Made by a program: the position numbers and the translations under genes. A DNA stretch of 64,000 nt from Variovorax sp. OAS795. GTDB lineage: Bacteria > Pseudomonadota > Gammaproteobacteria > Burkholderiales > Burkholderiaceae_C. Each line of letters begins with the position of its first letter. Position 1 is the first letter of the stretch. This document shows positions 41,882 through 51,474 of the stretch, piece by piece. Below the pieces are notes generated by a model, which worked only from the letters and a program-made list of their open reading frames with translations, ran no database searches and was not told the origin of the DNA. The stretch covers positions 620,001 to 684,000 of the forward strand of contig NZ_JBEPOH010000001.1 in the NCBI RefSeq assembly GCF_040546685.1. The letters are read 5' to 3'.

Positions 41882-42913
41882 ATGAACACCAGCCCACCCG
41901 CCTCTCCCGTCACCATTCGCGACGTTGCCCGCGCCGCCGGCGTGCATGTGTCCACCGTGTCGCGCGCGCTGAGCCCCGACAAGCGGTCGCTCATCAGCGA
42001 CGAAGTGCTGCGCGTGGTGGAGGAGGCGGCGCAGCGACTTGGCTACCGGCCCAACCGCGCGGCCTCGGCCCTGCGCACCGGCCGCACGCACACCATCGGC
42101 GTGCTGGTGCCGGACATCACGAACGCCGTGTTCCCGCCCATCCTGCAGGGCATCGAGGCCAGCGCCGCGGCGCGCGGCTATTTCGTGTTCGTCACCAACG
42201 TGGTCGACCCCGCGCTCGCACGGCCGGTGCTCGAACGCATGCTGGCCCAGCGTGTGGACGGCGTGATCCTGGCCACCGCGACGCGCGACGATCCGCTGGT
42301 CGATTTCGTCGCCAAGGCCGGCATGACGGCGGTGCTGGTCAACCGCGCCGATGAAACCGGCCGGCTGCCCGCGGTGGTGAGCGACGACAGGCTCGCGATG
42401 AAGCTCGCGGTGGATCACCTCGTGGGGCTCGGCCACAAGCGCATCGCGCACCTCGCCGGGCCGCAGAACATCCCCACTGGCGTGGGCCGCCGCCTGGGCG
42501 TGGAGCAGGCGCTGCGCGACCACCGCATGAAGCCGTTCCGCGTGGTCGAGTGCGCCAGCTACAGCCGCGAGGCCGGCGCGGCCGCGATGCGGCAGATGCT
42601 CCAGGCCGGGGCCGCGCCGCAGGCCGTGGTGTGCTGCAACGACCTGGTGGCGCTCGGCGCCTACGACGCGCTGCGCGAGGCGGGCCTGCGCGTGCCCGAG
42701 CACATTTCCATCACCGGCCACAACGACATGCCGCTGGTCGACATGGTCGATCCGCCGCTCACCACCATCCGCCTGCCGCACCGCGAACTCGGCTGGCGTG
42801 CGGCCGAGATGCTGTTCTCGGAGATCGACGGGCAGGCGATGTCGGCGTCCACGGTGGTGCTCCGGCCCGAACTGGTGGTGCGCCAATCGACGGGCGCGCC
42901 GGCAGGGCGCTGA
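41882..42913 (+). CDS. LacI-family regulator of the ring-cleavage cluster
   Basis: A 343-residue LacI/GalR regulator. The helix-turn-helix and hinge cover VTIRDVARAAGVHVSTVSRALSPDKRSLISDEVLRVVEEAAQRLGYRPNRAASALRTG; the periplasmic-binding-like effector domain follows (IGVLVPDITNAVFPPILQGIE, then SITGHNDMPLVDMVDPPLTTIR). The start at 41882 puts the HTH at the proper distance; the upstream frame would include O2. It is divergent from the intradiol dioxygenase and most likely represses that operon until its substrate appears. Confidence 0.9.
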   Translation: MNTSPPASPVTIRDVARAAGVHVSTVSRALSPDKRSLISDEVLRVVEEAAQRLGYRPNRAASALRTGRTHTIGVLVPDITNAVFPPILQGIEASAAARGYFVFVTNVVDPALARPVLERMLAQRVDGVILATATRDDPLVDFVAKAGMTAVLVNRADETGRLPAVVSDDRLAMKLAVDHLVGLGHKRIAHLAGPQNIPTGVGRRLGVEQALRDHRMKPFRVVECASYSREAGAAAMRQMLQAGAAPQAVVCCNDLVALGAYDALREAGLRVPEHISITGHNDMPLVDMVDPPLTTIRLPHRELGWRAAEMLFSEIDGQAMSASTVVLRPELVVRQSTGAPAGR

Positions 42914-44613
42914 TCAGCCGTTTCGGCGCGCGGCCTTCTTGTGCGCCTGCTTGCGCGCCGCCGGGCGCCGCGGCGGCGTGGCTTCGAGCACCAGCTCGGC
43001 CGGCAAAGTGTCGTTCCACGATTCGGTGAAATAGGCGCGGTCGCTCGGCACCAATTGCACCAGCGCCTCGCGCAGCCGCGCCAGTGACTGCGCGGCAGCC
43101 TGCAGGTCGCCCGCATGCGCCGCATACCAGGCATGCTCGAACAGCAGGCTGCAATGCTGCAGGCCGGGGTAGCGCCGGCGGCCGGCCTGGTGGTCGGCCA
43201 GCCGTGCCTGTGCCACATCGACCCATCGCGCCGGCCAGTGCGCCGCATCGAAGGCGTCGGCGAGCGGGCCGGCGAGCTTCGAAATCGCCGCCGGGTCCAG
43301 CGGCTCCTCGGCGCGGAACTGCGCGAGCGTGGGTTGCTTCTCGGGCCGGCAATGGCCGCGCGCGATGCGCATCAGGTAGATCGCATTCCAGGCCGAGCGG
43401 CCCTGGCCGTCGGCGTGGCCGCAGAGCATTCGCTGAACGCGATCCACTGCACCGCGCGGCGCGTGGTGTCGGCAGTGCCGTCGTGCGCGAGCGCCGGCAG
43501 GTCCGAAAGGCCCACGCGATCGAACAGCCAGGCCGCCATGCCCATGTTGGCGGCCACATGCTGCGCGGCATCGAAGGAATGGGATTCGAAGGCCGCGGCC
43601 AGTGCTTCGCCGAAACGCTGCAGCGATTCCTCGGCCAGCGCGGCGGCGGCGGGCCTGTCGTCGGCGGCCAGCCCCAGGGCGCGCGAGCGGCACACCAGCG
43701 CCCAGAGGTTGCACCACTCGAAGCGCACGTCGGGGTGGTGCCGCAGCACCAGGCCGCGCGCCGCATGGCCGGCCATGCCGGTGAGGAGCGACTGCGCCAG
43801 CGGCAGGTCGCGCGCGGTGTAGGCGCACCAGGCCGAGACGATGCATTCCATCGCGCCGAGGTAGTCGTTGCCCGCCACGTGGTGGGCGAGGCGCTGCTTC
43901 TTCAGCGCCTGCAGCTGCCGGCGCGCCTGCTCGTTGTCGCCGAGCCGGCGCCACAGCATGGCCTCGTTGAGCGTGACCAGCGCGCGCTGGAAATCGGTGG
44001 CCGCCAGGCTGCCGGCCAGGCGGATCGATGCGAGCGCGCTGGCCGGCTGGCCGGCGGCGCCGTCGCCAGCCACCGGCGCCATCAGCCTGCCTTGCCGCGC
44101 CGCCTGCTGCGAGGCCACCAGCTGCCTCCAGAAGGCGGCGTCCTGCAGATGCACGGCATCGGGCGGCGGCGAAGCGGGTTCCGCCGCGCGCGCCTTGCGC
44201 GAACGCAGGCCCAGGAAGGAGGCGACCTCGGCCGGCGTGGCGTCGCGGCCGCCGACCTGCATGCGCACGCGCTTCGCCTCGGCCGCGGGCAGCCAGAACG
44301 GGCCCTGGCTGCGCCGCTCGGCGTTGAGGAAGCGCGGCTCGCGCTGGGTGTCTTCGCCCCAGCCGACCTCGACGTTCCAGGCCTTGAAGTCGCGGAACGC
44401 GCGGCTCACGACCATGCGCAGCGTGCTGGCATCGGACACTTCGCCGCGCAGGTCGGCCAGGCGGACGAGGCCGCCTTCGGCATCGTGCGCGTGCTTCATG
44501 CGTGCGAGCAGCCAGAGCGACTGGAACGCCGCGCGCCGGCCGTCGACCGACTGCGGCGAGGTGAGTTCGATGGAAATGGGGGAGGGTGCGGCAGGCTTGG
44601 ACACGCCCTGCAT
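42914..44613 (-). pseudogene. Unknown protein gene with a single-base frameshift
   Basis: Two frames join into one protein of about 566 residues. Residues 1-395 run from ATG 44613 to IAFSE. After about 43429 the coding sense continues in another frame with LCGHADGQGRSAWNAIYLMRIARGH to the stop at 42914. One added base in GAATG (read as GAAATG) would restore the frame. The N-terminal 110 residues resemble a winged-helix unit (LRMVVSRAFRDFKAWNVEV); the remainder is helical, TPR-like, and the tail is basic (RKQAHKKAARR). I do not recognise a named family. It could be a true lesion or a sequence error. Confidence 0.7.
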
Positions 44614-44653
44614 TGAACCTCAAATTGTGGAACGGCCGGGCGCGGCCGCCTGG

Positions 44654-44848
44654 TCAGATCCGGTGGCGGTCCACCACGCCGCGCACCTCGCTGCGGCCGA
44701 TGCCCAGGTCGCGCAGCTCATGGTCGCTCATGCCCGCCAGGTGCAGCGAGTCGGCGCGGCTGCGGCGGCGCTCCGCGGTGCGTCGGCGCCAGCTGCGCAG
44801 GGCATGCAGCAGGCGTTGGTGAAAGGGTGAGTGCGTCGGCGCTGTCAC
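44654..44848 (-). CDS. DUF1127 small basic protein
   Basis: A 64-residue basic protein. The C-terminal part LHLAGMSDHELRDLGIGRSEV is the YjiS/DUF1127 signature; the N-terminal half is arginine-rich (RSWRRRTAERRRSRAD). Such proteins are often RNA-linked or stress-induced in other proteobacteria. It is divergent from the LysR gene, with a 90-base shared promoter region. Length and motif are normal. Confidence 0.82.
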   Translation of the reverse strand: MTAPTHSPFHQRLLHALRSWRRRTAERRRSRADSLHLAGMSDHELRDLGIGRSEVRGVVDRHRI

Positions 44849-44938
44849 GATGGGCTCCTTGTGGGGGAGCGCTCATCTTGCGGCGGTGCATGCTATTGTG
44901 GAAGTTGAGATTCCTGACCCCCTCAATCAGCTTTCCTG

Positions 44939-45829
44939 ATGCGACAACTCAACCTCGACCAACTGCGCACGCTCATCGCCATCGCCGACCTGGGCACTTT
45001 CTCGGCGGCGGCCAAGGCGCTGCATCTTGCGCAGCCGACCGTCAGCCTGCACATCAGCGAACTCGAATCGCGACTGGGTGCGCCGCTGGTGGTCCGCGGC
45101 AATCGCCGCGTCACGCCCACGGCGGCCGGTGCGGCGCTGGTCGAGCGCGGGCGCAAGCTGCTGCGCGATACCGACGATGCCGTCGACGCGGTCAGGCGCC
45201 AGGCCGAAGGCCGCACCGGCCGCGTGCGCCTGGGCACTTCGACCGGCGTGGTGGTCGACCTGCTGCCGCAGGTGCTCGAGGCGCTGGGCGCAAGCCATGC
45301 GGGCATCGACGTGGAAGTGAGCATCCTGGGCTCGAACGAAGCCATGGCGCGCCTGGCCGCGGGCACGCTCGACATCGGGCTGGTGGCCGTGCCGCAGCCG
45401 CCGCTGCGCGACCTCGTCGTCACGCCGTGGCGCGACCAGCCCATGATGGCCTTCGTGCCGCAGCGCTGGAAGGCGCCCAGGCGCGTCACGCCGGCCTGGC
45501 TGGCAACGCAGCCGCTGATCTTCAACGACGCCACCACCCACATGTACCGGCTCTCGATGGAGTGGTTCGCGGCCGCCGGATTCGCGCCGCGCGCGCGCAT
45601 CGAGCTCAACTACGACGCGGCCATCCGCAGCCTGGTGGCCGCGGGGTACGGCGCGGCGCTGCTGCCACTGCAGCAGACCACCGATGCGGCACTGAACGAG
45701 CGCATGCAGATCCTGCCGATCACGCCCAGGCTCACGCGCCGGCTGGGCATTGCGCACCGCCAGCGCGCGACGCTCGACGGCGCCACACACAGCGTGCTGC
45801 AGGTGCTGACGGCCTTCCGCCAGCTCTGA
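44939..45829 (+). CDS. LysR-family regulator
   Basis: A 296-residue regulator. The winged helix is LDQLRTLIAIADLGTFSAAAKALHLAQPTVSLHISELESRLGAPL, and the effector domain runs from about residue 90 (GRVRLGTSTGVVVDLLPQVLEAL). The only near neighbour on the other side is the DUF1127 gene, so it probably controls that gene or a distant one. The ATG overlaps no other gene; its ribosome site is poor. Confidence 0.87.
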   Translation: MRQLNLDQLRTLIAIADLGTFSAAAKALHLAQPTVSLHISELESRLGAPLVVRGNRRVTPTAAGAALVERGRKLLRDTDDAVDAVRRQAEGRTGRVRLGTSTGVVVDLLPQVLEALGASHAGIDVEVSILGSNEAMARLAAGTLDIGLVAVPQPPLRDLVVTPWRDQPMMAFVPQRWKAPRRVTPAWLATQPLIFNDATTHMYRLSMEWFAAAGFAPRARIELNYDAAIRSLVAAGYGAALLPLQQTTDAALNERMQILPITPRLTRRLGIAHRQRATLDGATHSVLQVLTAFRQL

Positions 45830-45844
45830 GCTGCGCGGGTGGCT

Positions 45845-46345
45845 TCAGCGGGGCCGCGCGTAGCCGGATTCGATCCACGCGCTGGCACTGGCGGCCGTGA
45901 GCCTGAAGGCGGGCGCGACGGCGACGCTGGCCAGCTCGGTGTCGTCGGCATCGTCGTGCGCGGTGAGCGTGGCCGAGGGGCTGTCCTCGTCCGGCACGAT
46001 GGCGAGCGAGACCCGCACGCGCTGGTCGCCCTTGGCGGTCACGGTCACGCTCTTGTTGAGCGTGGCGTGCAGCTGCTGCTCGTGGCGGCGGATCACTTCG
46101 GCGGCGGTCTTCACCAGCGTGGAAAACGCCGGGCCATCGAGCGGCTTGGGGTTCTTCTTGTCGCGGCCCATGGTCCAGGGGCCGACCAGCGCCGGCTCCG
46201 GGTCGCCGTGGCGCGTCATCTCGACGGCCCAGCCGTCGTCTTCCTCGTTCTTGATCACGCGCGCGGTCCATTGGCCGTCGCGCCAGAGGCGGGGTTCCTG
46301 CAGGGGAAGGGTGTCGGAATCGGTGGAATCTGTGGCTTCGGTCAT
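45845..46345 (-). CDS. Conserved-looking small acidic protein, function unknown
   Basis: A 166-residue soluble protein with no family I can name. The N-terminal 20 residues are Thr/Asp/Ser-rich; the body has alternating strands (WTARVIKNEEDDGWAVEMTRHGDPEP, KSVTVTAKGDQRVRVSLAIVPDED), suggesting a small beta-rich fold. No signal peptide or membrane segment is seen. The codon pattern is like that of the neighbours. The start MTEATDSTDSD is used because earlier in-frame ATGs lie inside the glutaminase gene. Confidence 0.6.
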   Translation of the reverse strand: MTEATDSTDSDTLPLQEPRLWRDGQWTARVIKNEEDDGWAVEMTRHGDPEPALVGPWTMGRDKKNPKPLDGPAFSTLVKTAAEVIRRHEQQLHATLNKSVTVTAKGDQRVRVSLAIVPDEDSPSATLTAHDDADDTELASVAVAPAFRLTAASASAWIESGYARPR

Positions 46346-46401
46346 TCGGGTGCTCGGGTGCTTGCTCGGCCCATTTTCGCCTGCGCCTCCGGGCGGGCCG
46401 G

Positions 46402-47336
46402 TCAGAAGACCGACAGCCCGGTCCGTGCGACAAAAAGCTCCAGTGCCTTCATGCCAAGCAGCGAGTTGCCGTTGGCATCGAGCGCCGGCGACCAGACGCA
46501 CAGCGTGAGCCGGTCGGGCACCACGGCCACGATGCCGCCGCCCACGCCGCTCTTGCAGGGCAGGCCGATCGAAAACGCCACGTCGCCCGCGGCATCGTAG
46601 GTTCCGCAGGTGAGCATCAGCGCGTTGATGCGGCGCGTCTGCCGCTCACCGGTCACCTCGGCCTGGCCGTCGATCGGATGCGCGCCGTCGCGGCACAGGA
46701 AGGCCGCCGCGCGCGCGAGCTGGCGGCAGCTCATGCGCAGCGCGCACTGGTGAAAGTAGGTGTCGAGCACCACGGCCACGTCGTTGTCGATCTTGCCGAA
46801 GCTCTTCATGAAATTGGCGAGTGCGACATTGCGGAACCCCGTCGCGGCTTCGGAGCGCGCCACCTCGTCGTCGAACGCGATCGGCTCGCCGCACAGGCTG
46901 GCCATCAACGCCAGGATGTCGGCCTTGGCGCTGCCGCCGGCCTGCAGCGCCTGGCTCACCAGCCGGTCGGCCACGGCAATGGCACCCGCATTGATGAACG
47001 GATTGCGCGGCTTGCCGTGCTCGTTCTCCAGCTGCACCAGCGAATTGAACGGATTGCCCGAGGGCTCGCGGCCGATGCGCTCCCACAGCGCCTCGCCCGA
47101 GCGCTGCATGGCCAGCGTGAGCGTGAAGAGCTTCGACACACTCTGGATCGAGAACGGTGTTTCGGCGTCGCCGGCAAAAGCCTCGGTGCCGTCGCAGGTG
47201 CGCAGCGCAATGCCGAGCTGGCGCGGGTCGATGCAGGCCAGCGCGGGGATGTAGCTGGCCACCGTGCCGGCCTGCCCGAGCAGTGGCCGCAGGGTGCCGA
47301 CGATGTCGTCGAGCACCGGTTGGAAGTCCGTGTCCT

Positions 47337-47340
<4 letters not shown>
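46402..47340 (-). CDS. glsA: Glutaminase
   Basis: A 312-residue serine-type glutaminase that hydrolyses glutamine to glutamate and ammonia. The SxxK catalytic pair is Ser67/Lys70 in SIQSVSK; further marks are REPSGNPFNSLVQLE, NPFINAGAIA and FSIGLPCKSGVGGGI. Its length is normal. It is the last gene of a four-gene unit; its ATG overlaps the DMT exporter stop by four bases (ATGA), which makes coupled translation with a membrane transporter likely. Confidence 0.94.
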
Positions 47341-48301
<961 letters not shown>

Positions 48302-48305
<4 letters not shown>

Positions 48306-48799
48306 TGCCCGGCCACCGGATAGGGCGGCTTGCCGCGCGTGCCGGTCATCAGGTCCGGCACCACGGTCTCCACGTCAGGCACCGCGCGTGCGGCGCTTTC
48401 GAGCTTGCGCGCGAGCGCGGCCGAAGGCACGCAGCCCTGCAGGTAGACCCATCGGCGCTGGATGACGACCCAGACGCTGCTCTTCTGCACGCCCGGCACG
48501 GCCAGCAGCGCGGCGCGCACCTTGGGCGCCAGCGGCTTGTCGTAGCGATAGGCGTTGCTGTCGGTGCATTGGCCCGCGAGCCAGCAGCTGGTGCCGCGCT
48601 CCAGCCGCGAATGGGTCTGGGCGCGCCGCTCCTCGGCGGTATAGAACGGGCCTTCGGGCATGGCGCAGGCCGGCAGGCCGGCGGAAACGCGGAAGAACGG
48701 GTCGTCGAACCAGTTCTGCTTCAGGGGTCCCGCCGCTTGCTGCGCCATGGCGGCCTGCGCGGCCAGCAGGACGGACATGGCCACGGCACTGCGGCTCAC
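48302..48799 (-). CDS. BON-domain exported protein
   Basis: A 165-residue protein. GTG at 48799 overlaps the flavin reductase stop (GTGA) and yields a signal peptide (SRSAVAMSVLLAAQAAMAQQ, cut after AMA). The mature part has a Cys-rich middle (GTSCWLAGQCTDS) and a C-terminal BON-type alpha/beta unit (PKVRAALLAVPGVQKSSVWVVIQRRWVYLQGCV ... ALARKLESAARAVPDVETV). BON domains attach to membranes or phospholipid. A later ATG (48778) would cut the signal peptide short, so GTG is preferred. Confidence 0.75.
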
Positions 48800-49317
48800 A
48801 AGGGATGTTCCGTGTAGAAGCGCCCGCCGTGGAACAGCAGCGGCGAGGCGCCGGCGTTGTGCGTGCAGCGCTCCACCTCGCCGACGAAGATCACATGGTC
48901 GCCTTCGTCGTAGCGGCTGCGGTTGAAGCACTCGAAGCTGGCCGCCGCGCCCGCCAGCACCGGCGCACCGCCCAGGCCCTCGGTGAAGGCGACGTCGGCC
49001 CAGCGGTCGATGTTCTTGGTGGCGAAGCGCTCGGCCAGCTCTTTCTGGCTCGCGGCCAGGATGTTGATGGCGTAGTGCGACCCGGTGCTGAGCGCCGCCA
49101 TCGAGGCCGCCGCGCGCGCCAGGCTCCAGAGCACCAGCGGCGGCTCGAGCGACACCGAGTTGAACGAGTTGGCCGTGAGGCCGACCAGCACGCCCTCGGC
49201 CGAGCGCGCGGTGACGATGGTCACGCCGGTGGCGAACATGCCGAGCGCGCTGCGGAATTCTTCGGTCGAGAAGGAAGGCGGTTGCGCCTGGGCGGGAGCG
49301 GTCACGGGAAAAGCCAA
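48796..49317 (-). CDS. Flavin reductase family protein
   Basis: A 173-residue FMN-binding split-barrel protein of the HpaC/flavin reductase group: FRSALGMFATGVTIVTARS and GLTANSFNSVSLEPPLVLWSL are the flavin-site segments, and HVIFVGEVERC closes the barrel. Such enzymes supply reduced flavin to a two-component monooxygenase; none is next to it here. It is the first gene of the four-gene coupled unit and its stop overlaps the BON start. Confidence 0.9.
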   Translation of the reverse strand: MAFPVTAPAQAQPPSFSTEEFRSALGMFATGVTIVTARSAEGVLVGLTANSFNSVSLEPPLVLWSLARAAASMAALSTGSHYAINILAASQKELAERFATKNIDRWADVAFTEGLGGAPVLAGAAASFECFNRSRYDEGDHVIFVGEVERCTHNAGASPLLFHGGRFYTEHPL

Positions 49318-49449
49318 GAGTGCGCAGGATGACGCCGCTCTATTCTGGCCGAAGGCCCGAAAGGCCGCCGCCCGGCGCTTCGTGGACCTTGTTGATCTTT
49401 CTGGTGATCAGATGGATTTCCTGAAACTCCAGCGAAGTCACGCCACGAT

Positions 49450-49475
49450 ACTAGGGAAAGTTCTCGTATTTTCCT
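49450..49475. promoter_or_regulatory. Imperfect inverted repeat upstream of the Bug/SDR/ligase operon
   Basis: AGGGAAAG and TTTTCCTT-type arms, with a spacer of about ten bases, lie roughly 60 bases before the Bug start, in an AT-rich patch that also has TATAAC and TTGACA hexamers. It is the best operator candidate in the 216-base gap between the flavin reductase and Bug genes. The TetR regulator at the far end of the operon could bind here; this is inferred from context only. Confidence 0.4.
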
Positions 49476-49533
49476 TATAACTTGACACTGATAAGATTAA
49501 AACAGGCCCCGCCATCCAGGAAAAGGAGATGAC

Positions 49534-50526
49534 ATGCCCGGACGACAACTCTCTCGGCGTCTGCTGCGGTGGGCGCCGCTCGCCGCGCTGGCGCTCTTCG
49601 GCGCCGCGGCTTCGGCGGCCGGCGCCTACCCGGACCGGCCCGTCCGGCTGGTCGTTCCGTACACGGCCGGTGGCATCAGCGACGTGCTGGCGCGCACGCT
49701 GGCCGAGCGCATGCGCAAGGCGCTGGGCCAGCCCGTGATCGTGGACAACAAGCCCGGCGCCAACACCGCGCTGGGCGCGCGCCTGGTGGCCTCGGCAGAG
49801 CCCGACGGCTACACGGTGCTCTTTGCCACCGGCGCCACCGCGGTGCTGAACCCGCTGCTCTACCCCAAGCTCTCGTACAACCCCGAGAAGGAGCTGCTGC
49901 CGGTGGCCCGCATCGCGGTCACGCCGATGGTGATGGTGGTGGGCAACAGCTCGCCGCACCGCACGCTGCGCGACTTCGTCGCCGATGCCAAGGCGAACCC
50001 CGGCAAGCTCAACTACGCTTCCACGGGCACCGGCAGCTCGCTGCACCTGGCGGTCGAGCTGCTGCAGAACGCCACCGGCGTCTCGCTGGTGCACGTGCCC
50101 TACAACGGCAGCGCACCGGCCCAGGCGGCATTGATGGCCGGCGACATCCAGTTCTTTGCCGATTCCACCGGCAGTGCCATGGGCCTGGTGCGCGGCGGCA
50201 AGCTGCGGCCCCTCGCGGTCACCACGCGCGAACGGCTGCCGGCCCTGCCCGATGTGCCGACCGTCGCGGAGAGCGGCTACCCCGACTACGAGGTCACCAC
50301 CTGGTTCGGCCTCATGCTGCCGCGCAACGCGCCGCCCGACGTGGTGAATCGGCTGAACGCCTCGGTGGCGCAGGCGATCGCCGACCGCGGCTTTCGCGAG
50401 CAGTTCGAGGCGCTCGGCCTGGTGGTGCCGCCGACGCTCACGCCGGGAGAGTTCAACGCCTACATCGGGCGCGAGCGGGAGCGCTGGGCACCGCTGATCC
50501 GCGCCAAGCACATCGTCCTCGAGTAA
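49534..50526 (+). CDS. Bug-family tripartite tricarboxylate transporter binding protein
   Basis: A 330-residue periplasmic binding protein. The signal peptide ends near AASAAGA (residue 30). Family motifs are RLVVPYTAGGISDVLAR, VDNKPGANTALGARL, NYASTGTGSSLHLAVELL and HVPYNGSAPAQAALMAG. AAAAGGAG lies eight bases upstream of the start. It opens an operon with an SDR and a fused CoA ligase, so the bound compound is probably a carboxylic acid that is then activated to a CoA ester. No TctAB permease genes accompany it. Confidence 0.92.
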   Translation: MPGRQLSRRLLRWAPLAALALFGAAASAAGAYPDRPVRLVVPYTAGGISDVLARTLAERMRKALGQPVIVDNKPGANTALGARLVASAEPDGYTVLFATGATAVLNPLLYPKLSYNPEKELLPVARIAVTPMVMVVGNSSPHRTLRDFVADAKANPGKLNYASTGTGSSLHLAVELLQNATGVSLVHVPYNGSAPAQAALMAGDIQFFADSTGSAMGLVRGGKLRPLAVTTRERLPALPDVPTVAESGYPDYEVTTWFGLMLPRNAPPDVVNRLNASVAQAIADRGFREQFEALGLVVPPTLTPGEFNAYIGRERERWAPLIRAKHIVLE

Positions 50527-50553
50527 GCCCGCAGCATCACCGGAAGCCATCGC

Positions 50554-51474
50554 ATGTTCGAAGCCAACCTGCTGCGCGGCAAGCGCATCCTCGTGACCGG
50601 CGGGGGCTCCGGCCTCGGCCGCGAAATTGCCGAGCGCTACCTGCAACTGGGCGCCGAGGTCCACATCTGCGGCCGACGCCAGCCGATGCTCGACGCCACC
50701 GCCGCCGAGCTGACCGAGCGCCACGGCGGCGTGGTGCGCGCGCATGCGGTGGACATCCGACACGCCGATGCGGTCGACGCCATGGTCGGGCGCATCTGGG
50801 CCGAGCACGGTCCGCTCGACGGGCTGGTCAACAACGCGGCCGGCAACTTCGTCAGCCGCACGCAGGACGTGTCGCCGCGCGGCTTCGACGCGGTCGCCAA
50901 CATCGTGCTGCACGGCACCTACTACGTCACGCACCATGTCGGGCGGCGCTGGATCGAGACCGGCCACAAGGGCTCGGTGATCTCCATCGTCGTGACCTGG
51001 GTACGCACCGGCGCGCCCTTCGTGGTGCCCTCGGCGATGAGCAAGGCCGGCGTGGACGTGATGACCAAGTCGCTCGCCATCGAGTGGGGTCGCTACGGCA
51101 TCCGGCTCAACGCCATCGCGCCGGGTATCTTTCCGACCGAAGGCGCGAACAGCCGGCTCAGCCCCAAGGCCGCATGGGAAGACGGCGCGGTGCGCAACCC
51201 GATGAACCGGCTGGGCCGCATGCCCGAGCTGCAGAACCTCGCGGTGTTCCTGATGGCCGACGGCGTCGAGTGGATCACCGGCGAGACCATCGCCATCGAC
51301 GGCGCCGGGCATCGGCAGAACGGTGCGTCCTTCACCGAGCTGGCCGACCTGGACGAGGAAGCCTGGCGCGGCATGCGCGAGGCGATCCGCGGACAGGACG
51401 CGCGCGACCGGGCGTTGCGCGCGGAGGTCTCGGAACCGGCCGCAGCGGATGACGCGCCCCGAGGCCGTTCATGA
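50554..51474 (+). CDS. SDR of the 2,4-dienoyl-CoA reductase type
   Basis: A 306-residue SDR. The cofactor motif is TGGGSGLGREIA, followed by NNAAGN. The usual YxxxK is SAMSK: the Tyr is replaced while the Lys stays, as in dienoyl-CoA reductases, where the Tyr moves. AIEWGRYGIRLNAIAPG and PTEGA are also typical of that group. A C-terminal extension of about 40 residues (EEAWRGMREAIRGQDARD) is longer than usual. It overlaps the ligase start by four bases (ATGA), so substrate activation and double-bond reduction are probably linked. Confidence 0.87.
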   Translation: MFEANLLRGKRILVTGGGSGLGREIAERYLQLGAEVHICGRRQPMLDATAAELTERHGGVVRAHAVDIRHADAVDAMVGRIWAEHGPLDGLVNNAAGNFVSRTQDVSPRGFDAVANIVLHGTYYVTHHVGRRWIETGHKGSVISIVVTWVRTGAPFVVPSAMSKAGVDVMTKSLAIEWGRYGIRLNAIAPGIFPTEGANSRLSPKAAWEDGAVRNPMNRLGRMPELQNLAVFLMADGVEWITGETIAIDGAGHRQNGASFTELADLDEEAWRGMREAIRGQDARDRALRAEVSEPAAADDAPRGRS

